64,000 nt of DNA from JAAYAY01 sp963674575 (GCA_963674575.2 CAXXQT010000001.1:620001-684000); one strand, 5' to 3'; shown: positions 8,566 to 17,462, counted from the stretch's first letter. A program made the numbers and translations. The notes: a model not told the origin generated them from the letters alone.

Positions 8566-9045
8566 ATGGCCGATTGGATTGAAACTGGCAAGAAGGCCCC
8601 CGATTTCACCCTCCCCTCCGATGACGGCAAGAAGATCAAGCTGAGCAGCCTCCGGGGCGCCCCCGTCGTGCTCTACTTCTACCCCCGCGACAACACGCCC
8701 GGCTGCACGACCGAGGCCTGCGCCTTCCGCGATCTGAAGAAGGAAATGACCAAGCTGGGAGCCACCGTGCTGGGCGTCAGCACCGACTCCGTCGAAAGCC
8801 ACGTCAAGTTCCGCGACAAGTTCGACCTCAACTTCCCCCTCCTGGCCGACACGGAGCACAAGGTGGCCGAGAAGTACGGCGCCTGGCGCGAGAAGACCCG
8901 CTTCGGCAAGACCTCCATGGGCATCCAGCGTTCGACCTTCATCATCGACGCCAAGGGCGTCGTGCAGAAGATGTGGAAGAGCGTCAAGGTCGACGGCCAC
9001 GACGAGCAGGTGCTCAAGGCCCTCCGGGCACTCAATGAGGAATGA
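8566..9045 (+). CDS. bcp: Thioredoxin-dependent peroxiredoxin (BCP/PrxQ type)
   Basis: This thiol peroxidase reduces hydrogen peroxide and organic peroxides. The 159-residue protein contains the catalytic motif FYPRDNTPGCTTEACAFRDL, with the peroxidatic cysteine in GCT and the PrxQ-type resolving cysteine five residues later. The conserved GVSTDSVESHVKFRDKF and the later Arg-containing RSTFIIDAKG also fit. The start at 8566 has GGAG at 8556-8559, six bases upstream. The frame extends further 5' to 8389, but that part has no similarity to peroxiredoxins and is probably leader DNA. A terminator follows directly. Confidence 0.96.
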   Translation: MADWIETGKKAPDFTLPSDDGKKIKLSSLRGAPVVLYFYPRDNTPGCTTEACAFRDLKKEMTKLGATVLGVSTDSVESHVKFRDKFDLNFPLLADTEHKVAEKYGAWREKTRFGKTSMGIQRSTFIIDAKGVVQKMWKSVKVDGHDEQVLKALRALNEE

Positions 9046-9074
9046 CGAAATCCGAATGACGAAGGAATGAAGAA

Positions 9075-9116
9075 GCCCGAAGTGCGTTTGGTTATTCGTA
9101 CTTCGGGCATTTTTTC
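9075..9116 (+). terminator. Rho-independent terminator after bcp
   Basis: A stem pairing GCCCGAAGT (9075-9083) with ACTTCGGGC (9100-9108) is followed by a run of six T (9110-9115), 30 bp after the bcp stop codon. Confidence 0.8.
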
Positions 9117-9256
9117 GTCATTTTGCTTTCTTAATTCGCCATTTCCAACTCCGCGTTGACTTTGCCCGCGCAGGGACCGATACTGGCCTTGGCGGCGCCC
9201 CCCGCAAGCAGTGCCTGCGGGGTCTACCTCAACCTGGAATCTGGAGGATATCGGAG

Positions 9257-10273
9257 ATGGCTAGAAAGACCGATCGTCGTTGTTTCCTGGCTCGAGGGAT
9301 TGCAGGAGCGGCCGGCGCCGCGGCCTTCACCAGCATTGAGGAGGACACCCTCCGCGCAGCCACCGAAGACGGGACTGCCGGCAGCAAGCCCACCACCGAC
9401 ATCCCGCCGGGCAGCATGCCCACAGGCAAGATCGGCGACGTCACCCTGAGCCGCCTCTTCATCGGCGGAAACCTCATCGGCGGCTGGGCCCACAGCCGCG
9501 ACCTGGCCTACGCCTCCCAGTTGTTCAAGTCCTACAACACGGAGGCCAAGATCTTCGAGACCTTTGACCTGTGCCAGGCCTGCGGCATCAACGCCATCCA
9601 GATGGACCCCAAGTGTTGGGAGCCGATCGAGAAATACAACAAAGCCCGCAGCACCCCCATGAAGACCATGGTCTGCATCCCCTTCATGGAAGACAAGACC
9701 GCCATGAACGACACGATCAAGGAGCAGATCGACAAGGGCGCCAACCTGATCTACTCCCACGGCGGCGTGACCGATTCGCACATGATGAAGGGCGGCACGA
9801 TGGATGTGATCGCCCAGATGGTCGAACTCATCCAGGCCCAGGGCGTGCCGGCCGGCGTGGGCGGCCACTCGCTCAACATGCCCATCGAGTGCGAGAAGCA
9901 CAACGTGGGAAACGATTTCTACGTCAAGACCTTCCACATCGACCGCTACTGGTCGGCCACGCCGGAAGACGACCGGGTGGAATACGACTGGATGAAGCGA
10001 TCCAACGACCACTCCCGCAACAACGACAGCATGTGGTGCAACGACCCGGACGAAACGGCCGAGTTCATGGAAAAGGTCGACAAGCCCTGGGTGGCCTTCA
10101 AGGTCATGGCCGCCGGCGCCATCAATCCCCGCATCGCCTTCCCCTACGCCTACAAAAACGGCGCTGACTTCGTCATCGCCGGCATGTTTGACTTCCAGGT
10201 CGAAGGCGACGCCAAGATCGCCATCTCCACCCTGCCGAAGGCCCAGAACCGAAAGCGGAAGTGGCACGGGTAG
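9257..10273 (+). CDS. Tat-exported protein of unknown function, TIM-barrel-like
   Basis: The 338-residue protein begins with a twin-arginine signal (DRRCFLARGIAGAAGAAAF), so export as a folded protein is expected. The mature part begins PTGKIGDVTLSRLFIGGNLIGGW, which resembles the first strand of aldo-keto reductase-like barrels. Alternating strands and helices follow, with motifs YSHGGVTDSHMMKGG, GGHSLNMPIECEKHN and FVIAGMFDFQVEGD. I do not recognise a named family with confidence, and a cofactor-bound sugar-related oxidoreductase is only a guess. GGAGG at 9243-9247 supports the start. The gene is followed at once by the repeat at 10276. Confidence 0.85.
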   Translation: MARKTDRRCFLARGIAGAAGAAAFTSIEEDTLRAATEDGTAGSKPTTDIPPGSMPTGKIGDVTLSRLFIGGNLIGGWAHSRDLAYASQLFKSYNTEAKIFETFDLCQACGINAIQMDPKCWEPIEKYNKARSTPMKTMVCIPFMEDKTAMNDTIKEQIDKGANLIYSHGGVTDSHMMKGGTMDVIAQMVELIQAQGVPAGVGGHSLNMPIECEKHNVGNDFYVKTFHIDRYWSATPEDDRVEYDWMKRSNDHSRNNDSMWCNDPDETAEFMEKVDKPWVAFKVMAAGAINPRIAFPYAYKNGADFVIAGMFDFQVEGDAKIAISTLPKAQNRKRKWHG

Positions 10274-10275
10274 GA

Positions 10276-10367
10276 ACCGTTGAACAAGGTAGGTCACCGC
10301 TCGCCGAGCGGGACCTTGAAATGGAATATCGCTCGCCAATCCAGGAGCCGTGCGGCACCCGGCACCT
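10276..10367 (+). repeat. 92-bp stop-codon-proximal repeat, copy 1
   Basis: This repeat begins three bases after the stop of the Tat-exported protein gene and recurs almost identically at 39039-39129, also three bases after a stop codon and in the same orientation. It contains a near-palindrome built on GGTCACCGCTCG and CGAGCGGGACC, which could form a hairpin at the 3' end of the transcript. Confidence 0.75.
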
Positions 10368-10424
10368 AGCAACTAGGAGCGTAGTGGCGACTTCCCCTGA
10401 ACCCAGACACGAGGAGAACTCGTA

Positions 10425-10724
10425 ATGGAAGTGCCCGTGTTGGTAGAGCGGCTCAGCGCCAACGGCTATCGGGCAACCAGCCCGGGCCTGGATGCCGCCT
10501 CCGAAGCTCCCACACGTGAGGCGGCGTTGGAGGGACTCAGCCATATCCTTCGCGACAGACTTGCCACAGCCGAATTGGTTTGTCTGGAGATTCCGGCGGA
10601 CGTGGAGAGCCATCCCTGGAAGTCCCTCGTCGGCAGGCTGGATGGTCATCCGGACCTGGACGAGGTTGAGCAACATATGCGAGACTATCGGCAGGAGATG
10701 GACGAATCGGGAGACCGTCCGTGA
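10425..10724 (+). CDS. HicB-like antitoxin of a VapC pair
   Basis: The 99-residue acidic protein starts MEVPVLVERLSANGYRATSP and continues with EAPTREAALEGLSHILRDRL, a pattern resembling the small beta-alpha fold of HicB-type antitoxins. It ends in a charged tail. Its stop overlaps the start of the PIN-domain toxin by four bases (GTGA at 10721), the usual arrangement of a type II toxin-antitoxin operon. It probably neutralises the toxin and represses the operon; no DNA-binding domain is obvious. Confidence 0.75.
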   Translation: MEVPVLVERLSANGYRATSPGLDAASEAPTREAALEGLSHILRDRLATAELVCLEIPADVESHPWKSLVGRLDGHPDLDEVEQHMRDYRQEMDESGDRP

Positions 10725-11146
10725 GTCTGTTTGTACTCGATACGGACCACATTTCCCTGCTCCAACGCGGTCATCCTCTGGTTGCGTCCCGCATTCTGGC
10801 CACACCGCCAGCACAACTGGCGGTGTCGGTCATCACCTTCGAAGAGCAGCTTGGTGCCTGGTATACGCAGATCCGCCGGGCTCGTGATCCCGAGAAGATG
10901 GCGAGGGCATACGAAGGGCTGCTCAATGTGCTCAACGATGCCAAACGCCTGCACATTCTTCCGTTTTCCAGAGCCGCAATCGAACGCTACCGCAATCTCC
11001 GGCAGGTTCACCGTCGCATCGGCAGAATGGATCTGGCAATCGCCGCCATCGTGATTGAAAACGGCGCGATCCTCGTCACGCGAAATCGCGTGGATTTCGA
11101 GCCCATTGAAGGGCTGGCCTTTGAGGATTGGAGCCGCGCAGATTAA
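10721..11146 (+). CDS. VapC-type PIN-domain ribonuclease toxin
   Basis: The 141-residue PIN domain cleaves RNA using acidic residues that bind Mg2+ or Mn2+. The sequence shows the expected set: LDTDHISLLQRGHP at residues 6-19, TFEEQLGAW near residue 45, RMDLAIAAIVIENGAILVTR near residue 105, and NRVDFEPI near the end. The GTG start at 10721 overlaps the antitoxin stop, so the two are translationally coupled. Length and motif spacing are normal, so the pair appears intact. Confidence 0.92.
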   Translation: MSLFVLDTDHISLLQRGHPLVASRILATPPAQLAVSVITFEEQLGAWYTQIRRARDPEKMARAYEGLLNVLNDAKRLHILPFSRAAIERYRNLRQVHRRIGRMDLAIAAIVIENGAILVTRNRVDFEPIEGLAFEDWSRAD

Positions 11147-11184
11147 GGCCTGGCGGCCGCTGTCTGGTAAATCAGGAGCCCCCC

Positions 11185-11412
11185 ATGCCCCCGGCAATGG
11201 ACGAACTCTCGCGGCTTCCCGCGTTTGAGCGTCTGGAGCTCGTTCAGCAGCTTTGGGATAGTGTCCGCCAGTCGCGAGAACAACTCCCCGTCCAACAATG
11301 GCATCGCGAACTCGTGAAGGCCCGCCTCGCTGATTTCGAGGGTGATGCGGGACAGCGCGGGATCTCGCGAGCGCAGGTGTGGCAACAGGTGGACCAGCGA
11401 CGTGGCTTATGA
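11185..11412 (+). CDS. Addiction module antitoxin (TIGR02574-like)
   Basis: This small helical protein of 75 residues (DELSRLPAFERLELVQQLWD, later RAQVWQQVDQRR) matches the CHP02574 putative addiction-module component, usually paired with a ParE/RelE toxin. The ATG at 11185 has GGAG at 11175-11178. It follows the VapC gene by 38 bp. The stop at 11410-11412 overlaps a GTG that opens the expected toxin frame, but that toxin is broken, so this is now an orphan antitoxin. Confidence 0.8.
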   Translation: MPPAMDELSRLPAFERLELVQQLWDSVRQSREQLPVQQWHRELVKARLADFEGDAGQRGISRAQVWQQVDQRRGL

Positions 11413-11443
11413 ACTGAGGTTCCATCGATCCGTGCCCGATACC
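11402..11443 (+). pseudogene. Truncated ParE/RelE toxin remnant
   Basis: A GTG at 11402 overlapping the antitoxin gene opens the frame VAYELRFHRSVPD, a normal start for ParE/RelE-family toxins. After about 13 codons similarity stops, and the frame runs into DNA rich in short inverted repeats (GAAGGCGTTGAAT at about 11473-11485 and GGGGTTCAACAACGCC near 11555-11570). The toxin was therefore probably disabled by insertion or deletion at a repeat. The gap to 11591 holds no other gene. Confidence 0.6.
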
Positions 11444-11591
11444 CCTCGTAAATATCCGCTTCACGTGTACGCCGAAGGCGTTGAATTCCTCAGCCCGGCG
11501 TCGCGCAGCGCACGCTGGGATGGTTGTCACCGAATCTCGCTGTACCCCGAAGGGGTTCAACAACGCCACGCGACCGGAACGTCTGCTCCAC

Positions 11592-13883
11592 CTACCGCCC
11601 CTCACGTTCCTCGAATTCCACTTCCGGCTGAACCGACACAAGCAGGAACTGCCGAAGCGACGCCTTCCGGTCGTCGACCAGGTCAGTGATCTCCAGCATG
11701 GCCGTGTCGCCAAATTGGATGGCCGCCTGTCTTTCCGCGCGTCTCTGATTCGGCCAGGTGACGGCGGTCAATGCCCTGGGTCTTCCGTTTTCGCCGATCA
11801 CTGGCCGCAACTGCACACGGCAGTTTGCGTCGGCCCGGGGAACCAAGGCGGCGAGACAGCAATCGAGCGTTTGCCCGGGAAGCAGGGAGAGAACCGGCCC
11901 CTTGGCCACCTCTCCGATTCCCGCGTACTTCCCTTCCTTCTCGCGGACTTGCTCCAACAAACGCTTTGATTCCGCTGGCGACAGGATTGCCATGTTGCCT
12001 TCCGCTGCCGCAGTAGGACACAGCTCCCGGCAGAAGCGATCAGACATTTCGACAACACGTGGTCGCAACGTCACGCCGCCGCACTTCCTGCGCCGCAGCT
12101 GTTCGAGGAGATCAACGATTTCGTCGTGAACCTGCTGCGTTTGCCGAATGACGAGGCTCTTGTTTGTCTCAAACGGAGCAATGCTGCCCGAACCGCCGGC
12201 ATCTTCCCAGGAATGAGGAGCAACCGTAGTGGCGATCTTCTCGATCAGCGGGGCGAAGTTGGGGACCGCCGTGACAGATGGTGTGAGAGCAGGAAAATGG
12301 ACGAGTTCGGGTGGGCTCACTACGAGATCCGCCACATCATAGGTGCAGATGTAGATATCCTCTTTGCTCGGAGATCCGGTTCGTCTGGCCGACTTCGCCG
12401 CCAGGTTGAAATGGCCATAGGTCACTTCCTTGCCTCGCTGAAGAAAGTACTTGATCGGCGAGAAGTCGTCCCGGTCCTCGCGACTCAGAACGTAATTCAA
12501 GTTCTTCAGCGACCTCGTTTCCCATTTGTGCAGCCCGACCAGGACGTCTCCAACCTTTAACGCTTCGGCCGCTGCTGGACTGCCTGGCCGCACCTTGGTT
12601 ACCCGCAGCCCGCCGCGAAAACGCGTGCCAAAGTCACGGACGAACTGGTCGGCCTCAATAGGTTCCAATTGAAGCCCCAGCAGGTCCCAGGCATAGCCGG
12701 GCTCCGGCACCGGCGCCAAGGCGTAGGGCGTGACTTCTTCCGCAACCGCCCTCTTCGCTTCGTCGGCATCGGACTGCCGGGGCACCGGTTGCCCCTCGCC
12801 ATCCTCTCCCGACACCACAAACGCCCCGCCCGGCAGCACCACCACAGCCGTGCCCACCATCACCGCCCAACACCACCACGGACTCCGACGCCGACATCCT
12901 TGTCCCAGTCGCATGATTCTCTCCAATCGTTTTGAGGTTCCACCAATCCGCCCGGCGCCGGGAAAGGCCGCCGCGGGCGCCCACTCCATTTTGTATTGCA
13001 ACACGCTCAACAGGCTTTGGGCATACTGCCTCGGCCTGCATTGCAGTTCCGCCAACACCGCCTCGTCGCAGCACCGTTCCGCCTCGGCCATGGATTGCCG
13101 CACCGCCCACCGCACCAGCGGATGAAACCACCATAGGGACAGCACGATCGTTTGCAGCAGCCCGACCCAAAGGTCGCCGCGGCGGACGTGGAGCAACTCG
13201 TGGGCCAGCAGCGGTTCAAGCTCCTCCGGCGTCTTCTCGGCAAGAAGCCCCTCCGGCATGAGCAGCGTGGGGCGAAGCAGGCCCGTCACGGCAGGCCCGA
13301 ACGGGCTTTCTGTGACGAGCACACGCACCGGCCTTCGCAAGCCGAGGCGACGGGCCAACTGGCCGACGCTTCCCTCGAACTCCGCGTATTCTCCCCGTTG
13401 AACCGTCCCCGCCCTCCGAAGACAGGCCCGCCAACGCCAGACGGACATGGCCAGCGACACGGCCGCTCCAATTGCCCAGGTCAGCAGAGCGAAAGCGGCC
13501 GCATCGTTCCAGGTTAGAAGCGGACGAGAACGCTCCGCGGCAAGCGGCTCAGTGGCAGTCGGCGTCTCGGCCAACTCGACCGGGTACAGAGGAATCACCA
13601 ATTCCTCGACCGGTTCTGCCACCGGTGCAGGGGCCTCCAAGGCCTCACATCCAACCACCGCAACCTGCCGCGCCGGCTGGAGCCAGCAGAACAGCCCGCT
13701 CGGGCTGGCAAGCACCGGCGGCGCGACGCACTTGACCAGCACCACGAGCCACAAGGCGTAGGCCAGGTGGGGACGGTTTCGGGCGACGAGCCGGGCGAGG
13801 ATCGCCACGACGATTACCAGGAGTGTCACTTGCCAGAGCTGCGTCCAGGCGAGTGAGGCCATCCTTGGATCTTGCACGTTCAT
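11592..13883 (-). CDS. BlaR1-like M56 metallopeptidase with PDZ and secretin N-like C-terminus
   Basis: This membrane sensor protease of 763 residues is the third gene of the blaI operon. The N-terminal half has transmembrane helices (about residues 12-30, 36-55, 130-150 and 340-360). The zinc motif HELLHVRRGD lies near residue 230, and ERCCDEAVLAEL supplies the downstream glutamate. Instead of the penicillin-binding domain of BlaR1 it continues with a PDZ-like segment (GGLRVTKVRPGSPAAAEALK). A region reading YDVADLV ... WEDAGGSGSIAPF ... DEIVDLLEQLRR then resembles the short N-domain of secretins. It probably cleaves BlaI on sensing an unknown signal. The N-terminal half is nearly identical in DNA to the neighbouring gene. 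It starts five bases after that gene's stop. Confidence 0.9.
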   Translation of the reverse strand: MNVQDPRMASLAWTQLWQVTLLVIVVAILARLVARNRPHLAYALWLVVLVKCVAPPVLASPSGLFCWLQPARQVAVVGCEALEAPAPVAEPVEELVIPLYPVELAETPTATEPLAAERSRPLLTWNDAAAFALLTWAIGAAVSLAMSVWRWRACLRRAGTVQRGEYAEFEGSVGQLARRLGLRRPVRVLVTESPFGPAVTGLLRPTLLMPEGLLAEKTPEELEPLLAHELLHVRRGDLWVGLLQTIVLSLWWFHPLVRWAVRQSMAEAERCCDEAVLAELQCRPRQYAQSLLSVLQYKMEWAPAAAFPGAGRIGGTSKRLERIMRLGQGCRRRSPWWCWAVMVGTAVVVLPGGAFVVSGEDGEGQPVPRQSDADEAKRAVAEEVTPYALAPVPEPGYAWDLLGLQLEPIEADQFVRDFGTRFRGGLRVTKVRPGSPAAAEALKVGDVLVGLHKWETRSLKNLNYVLSREDRDDFSPIKYFLQRGKEVTYGHFNLAAKSARRTGSPSKEDIYICTYDVADLVVSPPELVHFPALTPSVTAVPNFAPLIEKIATTVAPHSWEDAGGSGSIAPFETNKSLVIRQTQQVHDEIVDLLEQLRRRKCGGVTLRPRVVEMSDRFCRELCPTAAAEGNMAILSPAESKRLLEQVREKEGKYAGIGEVAKGPVLSLLPGQTLDCCLAALVPRADANCRVQLRPVIGENGRPRALTAVTWPNQRRAERQAAIQFGDTAMLEITDLVDDRKASLRQFLLVSVQPEVEFEEREGR

Positions 13884-13888
13884 TGGAC

Positions 13889-15979
13889 TTACCTTCCAAC
13901 CGCAGGCTGCTCCGTGCCGGCCTCATTCTTTGGCAACTTCGGAGCGGGCTTCTGAACACGGAGAAGGATCAACTGCGACACCGCTTTCGGACCGGGGCGA
14001 GCGATTCCCAACGTATCCCGGGCAAGACGTTTCAGCGTCCCCTCTTGAGGCATGGCAGCGGCTTCCGCGTCAGACTGAGGTCTTTCCAGCCCGGCAATCA
14101 CCAGCGTGCTTCCAAGGGCGAGAATATTGCTCCCGTCCACCTGCATGGTTTCCACGACTGGGACCTGGACCGTGGCCGGATTTTCCATCCCGGCAACCTT
14201 GAAGCTGCAGGTATCCACCTTCTGGATGCACGCCATGCAGGTCTGGTAGTCGAGTCGAACAGAGCCGCCTTTCTGCATAGTGGGATGGAGTTTCAACTTG
14301 GTTCCCTCTTCGACAATGCGAATCACCGGCTGAAGTGCCGTTGCATGCGGTCCGGTGATCGGCTTCACGTTGATGACGAAGGGGGATTGCGATGTGTTGC
14401 TCACACATGCCGTCTGCCCGCTGACGAGAAACACTCGGGGCGCCTGCGTCAACGTCACCCGAGATTCTGCCTGCCACTGCTCGACCAGTTGAGCGGCCTC
14501 CTCTTCGTCAAGCAGGGCATAGCGCATCGGTGTATGTTTACCCACAACGTGACGAACGCGAGTCACAGGAGGGCCCTGCTGCTTGTCAGCCGAGCGATCG
14601 TGATCTGCCATCAGAACCGAGTCCCGTCGCCGCGCAAGGCGTTTCATAAGCTCATCCGTCGACGGAGTGGGATTGGCACGCAATTTCTCATTCAGAGAGA
14701 TGAGGAACTCTTCGGGCGGTGGCTGGTATCCTTCGTCGATTTCATCGCTCAGCAGGCAGTTCCACTCGATATCCAGCGATTGAATTGCCTTGCGCGGGCC
14801 GGAAAGAAAGGACACCTGCACCTCCAGGGGCTCGCCGCTTTGGCTTTGAACGCTTTCCTGTCGCGCCGGATCGGGAACGGCGAGTGTCGGGCGGCGATTA
14901 CCGAGTTCGCCGCCCGACGCGACAAACGTCCCGCCCGGCAACACGACTGCCGCCGTGCCAACCATGACCAACCAGCACCACCACGGACTCCGACGTCGAC
15001 ATCCTTGTCCCAGTCGCATGATTCGCTCCAATCGTTTTGAGGTTCCACCAATCCGCCCCGCGCCGGGAAAGGCCGCCGCGGGCGCCCACTCCATCTTGTA
15101 TTGCAGCACACTCAGCAAGCTCTGGGCATACTGCCTCGGCCTGCATCGCAATTCCGCCAGCACCGCCTCGTCGCAGCACCGTTCCGCCTTCGCCATGGAT
15201 TGCCGCACCGCCCAGCGGATCAGCGGATGAAACCACCACAGGGATAGCACGATCGTTTGCAGCAGCCCGGCCCATAGATCGCCCCGGCGGATGTGGATCA
15301 ACTCGTGGGCCAACAGCGGCTTGAGTTCCGCCGGCGTCTTCTCGGCAAGAAGCCCCTCCGGCATGAGCAGTGTGGGACGAAGAAGCCCCGTCACGGCGGG
15401 CCCGAACGGGCTTCGTGTGATGAGCACACGCACGGACCTTCGCAAGCCGACGCGACGGGCGAGCTGGCCGACGCTTCGCTCGAACTCCGCGTATTCTCCC
15501 CGTTGAACCGTCCCCGCCCTCCGAAGACAGGCCCGCCAACGCCAGACGGACATGGCCAGCGACACGGCCGCTCCAATTGCCCAGGTCAGCAGAGCGAAAG
15601 CGGCCGCATCGTTCCAGGTTAGAAGCGGACGAGAACGCTCCGCGGCAAGCGGCTCAGTGGCAGTCGGCGTCTCGGCCAACTCGACCGGGTACAGAGGAAT
15701 CACCAATTCCTCGGCAGGTGCTGCCAACGGCACGGGAGCCTCCAAGGCCTCACATTCAGCAACCGCAACCTGCCGAGCCGGCTGGAGCCAGCAGAACACG
15801 CCGCTCGGGCTGGCAAACAGCGGCGGCGTGACGCACTTGACCAGCACCACCAGCCATAAAGCGTAGGCCAAGTGCGGCCGGTTCCGGGCAACAAGCCGGA
15901 CCAGAACGGCTACTGCTAGCACCAGCAGCGTTACTTGCCAGAACGGCACCCAAGCCATGCTGAAGAGGCTACTTTCCAT
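13889..15979 (-). CDS. BlaR1-like M56 metallopeptidase with secretin-like C-terminus
   Basis: The 696-residue paralogue of the next gene has the same membrane protease half (HELIHIRRGD near residue 235, ERCCDEAVLAEL, TM helix PWWCWLVMVGTAAVVLPGG). Its tail differs: from about residue 490 it reads TQAPRVFLVSGQTACVSNTS, then GTKLKLHPTMQKGGSVRLDY and GSTLVIAGLE. This is the strand pattern of the secretin C-domain, although a single inner-membrane sensor cannot form a conventional outer-membrane ring. The ATG at 15979 overlaps the 3' end of blaI by 11 bp. The sensed signal is unknown, and there is no sign of beta-lactam binding. Confidence 0.9.
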   Translation of the reverse strand: MESSLFSMAWVPFWQVTLLVLAVAVLVRLVARNRPHLAYALWLVVLVKCVTPPLFASPSGVFCWLQPARQVAVAECEALEAPVPLAAPAEELVIPLYPVELAETPTATEPLAAERSRPLLTWNDAAAFALLTWAIGAAVSLAMSVWRWRACLRRAGTVQRGEYAEFERSVGQLARRVGLRRSVRVLITRSPFGPAVTGLLRPTLLMPEGLLAEKTPAELKPLLAHELIHIRRGDLWAGLLQTIVLSLWWFHPLIRWAVRQSMAKAERCCDEAVLAELRCRPRQYAQSLLSVLQYKMEWAPAAAFPGAGRIGGTSKRLERIMRLGQGCRRRSPWWCWLVMVGTAAVVLPGGTFVASGGELGNRRPTLAVPDPARQESVQSQSGEPLEVQVSFLSGPRKAIQSLDIEWNCLLSDEIDEGYQPPPEEFLISLNEKLRANPTPSTDELMKRLARRRDSVLMADHDRSADKQQGPPVTRVRHVVGKHTPMRYALLDEEEAAQLVEQWQAESRVTLTQAPRVFLVSGQTACVSNTSQSPFVINVKPITGPHATALQPVIRIVEEGTKLKLHPTMQKGGSVRLDYQTCMACIQKVDTCSFKVAGMENPATVQVPVVETMQVDGSNILALGSTLVIAGLERPQSDAEAAAMPQEGTLKRLARDTLGIARPGPKAVSQLILLRVQKPAPKLPKNEAGTEQPAVGR

Positions 15980-16358
15980 GGCCTTCCTCCTCGAGCCGAT
16001 CCAGCAGGGCTCGCAGTTGGGCCAGGTCGTCGCTGCTCACGCCGCGGTCCTCGATCAGGTGCTGCATGAGGGGGAGCGTGTCACCGCCAAAGAGCCGCTC
16101 GACCAGGTCGTCGACCGTCTCGCGAATCACCGTGGCCGGCTTGACCGACGGGGCGTAAACGCGGGTTCGGCCGGAAAGCCACGTTCGGGCATAGCCTTTC
16201 GATTCCAGCCGCCGCATGTAGGTCTGCACCGTGGCGAAATCGATCTTTCGGCTCGGCGAAATCGCCTCAAAAACCTGCCGAACCGTCGCCTCACCCAGTT
16301 CCCAGAGCACCCGGGCCACCTCCAGTTCAGCCTTCGAGAGAGCGGGCCTCTCGCCCAT
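15969..16358 (-). CDS. blaI: BlaI/MecI-family transcriptional repressor
   Basis: A 129-residue winged-helix repressor: LSKAELEVARVLWELGEATV starts the DNA-binding domain, the recognition part is KIDFATVQTYMRRLESKGYA, and a helical dimerisation tail follows. The family is inactivated by cleavage by the partner M56 protease, both of whose genes follow in the same operon with an 11-bp overlap. Two TACA-N2-TGTA operators lie 36-72 bp upstream of the start, so autoregulation is expected. Confidence 0.95.
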   Translation of the reverse strand: MGERPALSKAELEVARVLWELGEATVRQVFEAISPSRKIDFATVQTYMRRLESKGYARTWLSGRTRVYAPSVKPATVIRETVDDLVERLFGGDTLPLMQHLIEDRGVSSDDLAQLRALLDRLEEEGHGK

Positions 16359-16393
16359 CCGTCACCTCCTTCCTCCGTGCGGGAGCTGTCACG

Positions 16394-16430
16394 TACAAGT
16401 GTACGCAAACACATTATGCGTACATTTGTA
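16394..16430 (-). promoter_or_regulatory. Paired BlaI operators (TACA-N2-TGTA)
   Basis: TACAAGTGTA (16394-16403) and TACATTTGTA (16421-16430) match the TACA/TGTA dyad bound by BlaI and MecI. Their centres are 27 bp apart, between the blaI start and the divergent side, so a BlaI dimer on each would cover the blaI promoter. Confidence 0.85.
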
Positions 16431-16493
16431 CTGGAGTCAAGAGGGGTTTTCGGCGGCTTGGCGAGGCCTGCGTTTGTCTGTCCGGAGAGAGTT

Positions 16494-17411
16494 TTACCGA
16501 GCAGGCCCCACGTAGCCCGTGGAGAGAACCACGTCGTCATACCAGACCGTGTTGTCCTGCCGGGCGTGATGCACGTACAGCCCCACGTTGAAACGCTTCA
16601 ACGTGACCTTCGGATCGGATCGCCAGCGCAGGCCCTGGAAGTGGAGGTAGAGCTTGCCGTCAATCCAGGCCGCCAGTTCGCCATTGGCCTTCCCCACGTC
16701 GTTGGCGCGGATCATGTGCTCCAGACAGTACCAGCGGTTCCGCTGAAGTGTGAGGCGGTCCTGCGATTCCGGGCCCAGCATGTTACCCCAATAGTGACCG
16801 TCGCGGTCCTGCTTCATGTCCATCCAGTAGGTGTAGAGGAACATGTAGCCTGGCGCGGGAGAACGTCCCCAATCCCGCCAGGGCTCGAAGCTGCTCGTGA
16901 AGCGGTCGTCTCCCTGGGGGCGAACGCCGGCCGATCCCATTCGATCGTAGCGATTGGTCCCCGCCACGGCCGCCAGACCGCCGCCCACGTGGTTCAGGTC
17001 ACCCTGGTCGTAGTCGGCGGCGAACTTGATGTAGCGGCGAAAATACACGCAGTCGTAGCCCTTCGGGCCAAGCCAGCCGTTGGCGCCCACGCCCGACTCG
17101 CGCCCGTCTTTGGCCACCGCGGTGAACTGGATCGCCCCGCTGCCCGAGTGGGCAAGGCCCGGTGCGCTCACGAGTCTTGCCCCGCCATCCTTCAGCCCCC
17201 GGATTTCGAAATACTTCTTGAGCGACTCGGGCGATTCGAAGTCGTCCCGGAAGATGACGGAACCCGGTTTCTCCAAAGCGGCTCGGGCGGCGGGATCCGC
17301 CTTGGTGGCCGCCGTAACCAGCCGAGGCGCAGCGGGGACGCCGTCATCACCCGCCACCTCGCTGGCCAGAACCATCATCGCTGCGCAAAAGAGGCATACG
17401 CATTTCCACAT
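16494..17411 (-). CDS. Secreted polysaccharide lyase-like jelly-roll protein
   Basis: The 305-residue protein has a signal peptide (MWKCVCLFCAAMMVLASEVAG). The mature sequence VIFRDDFESPESLKKYFE, then YVYFRRYIKF-like strands and RWYCLEHMIRANDVGKANGE followed by WIDGKLYLHFQGLRW, resembles concanavalin-A/jelly-roll lyases and laminarinase-like folds that act on extracellular polysaccharides. Exact family and substrate cannot be told by eye. The ATG at 17411 is preceded by GGGGAGAG; the frame extends five codons further upstream to a TTG. It is followed by the blaI operator region, in the same direction as blaI. Confidence 0.75.
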   Translation of the reverse strand: MWKCVCLFCAAMMVLASEVAGDDGVPAAPRLVTAATKADPAARAALEKPGSVIFRDDFESPESLKKYFEIRGLKDGGARLVSAPGLAHSGSGAIQFTAVAKDGRESGVGANGWLGPKGYDCVYFRRYIKFAADYDQGDLNHVGGGLAAVAGTNRYDRMGSAGVRPQGDDRFTSSFEPWRDWGRSPAPGYMFLYTYWMDMKQDRDGHYWGNMLGPESQDRLTLQRNRWYCLEHMIRANDVGKANGELAAWIDGKLYLHFQGLRWRSDPKVTLKRFNVGLYVHHARQDNTVWYDDVVLSTGYVGPAR

Positions 17412-17462
17412 CGTCTCTCTCCCCAAGACCTGGATGGAAAACTTGTGAATACTGTCGAGAAC

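Noticed and set aside
11592..15979. Beta-lactam resistance sensing by the M56 proteins
   Set aside because: The M56 proteases lack a penicillin-binding domain, so a beta-lactam ligand is not supported.
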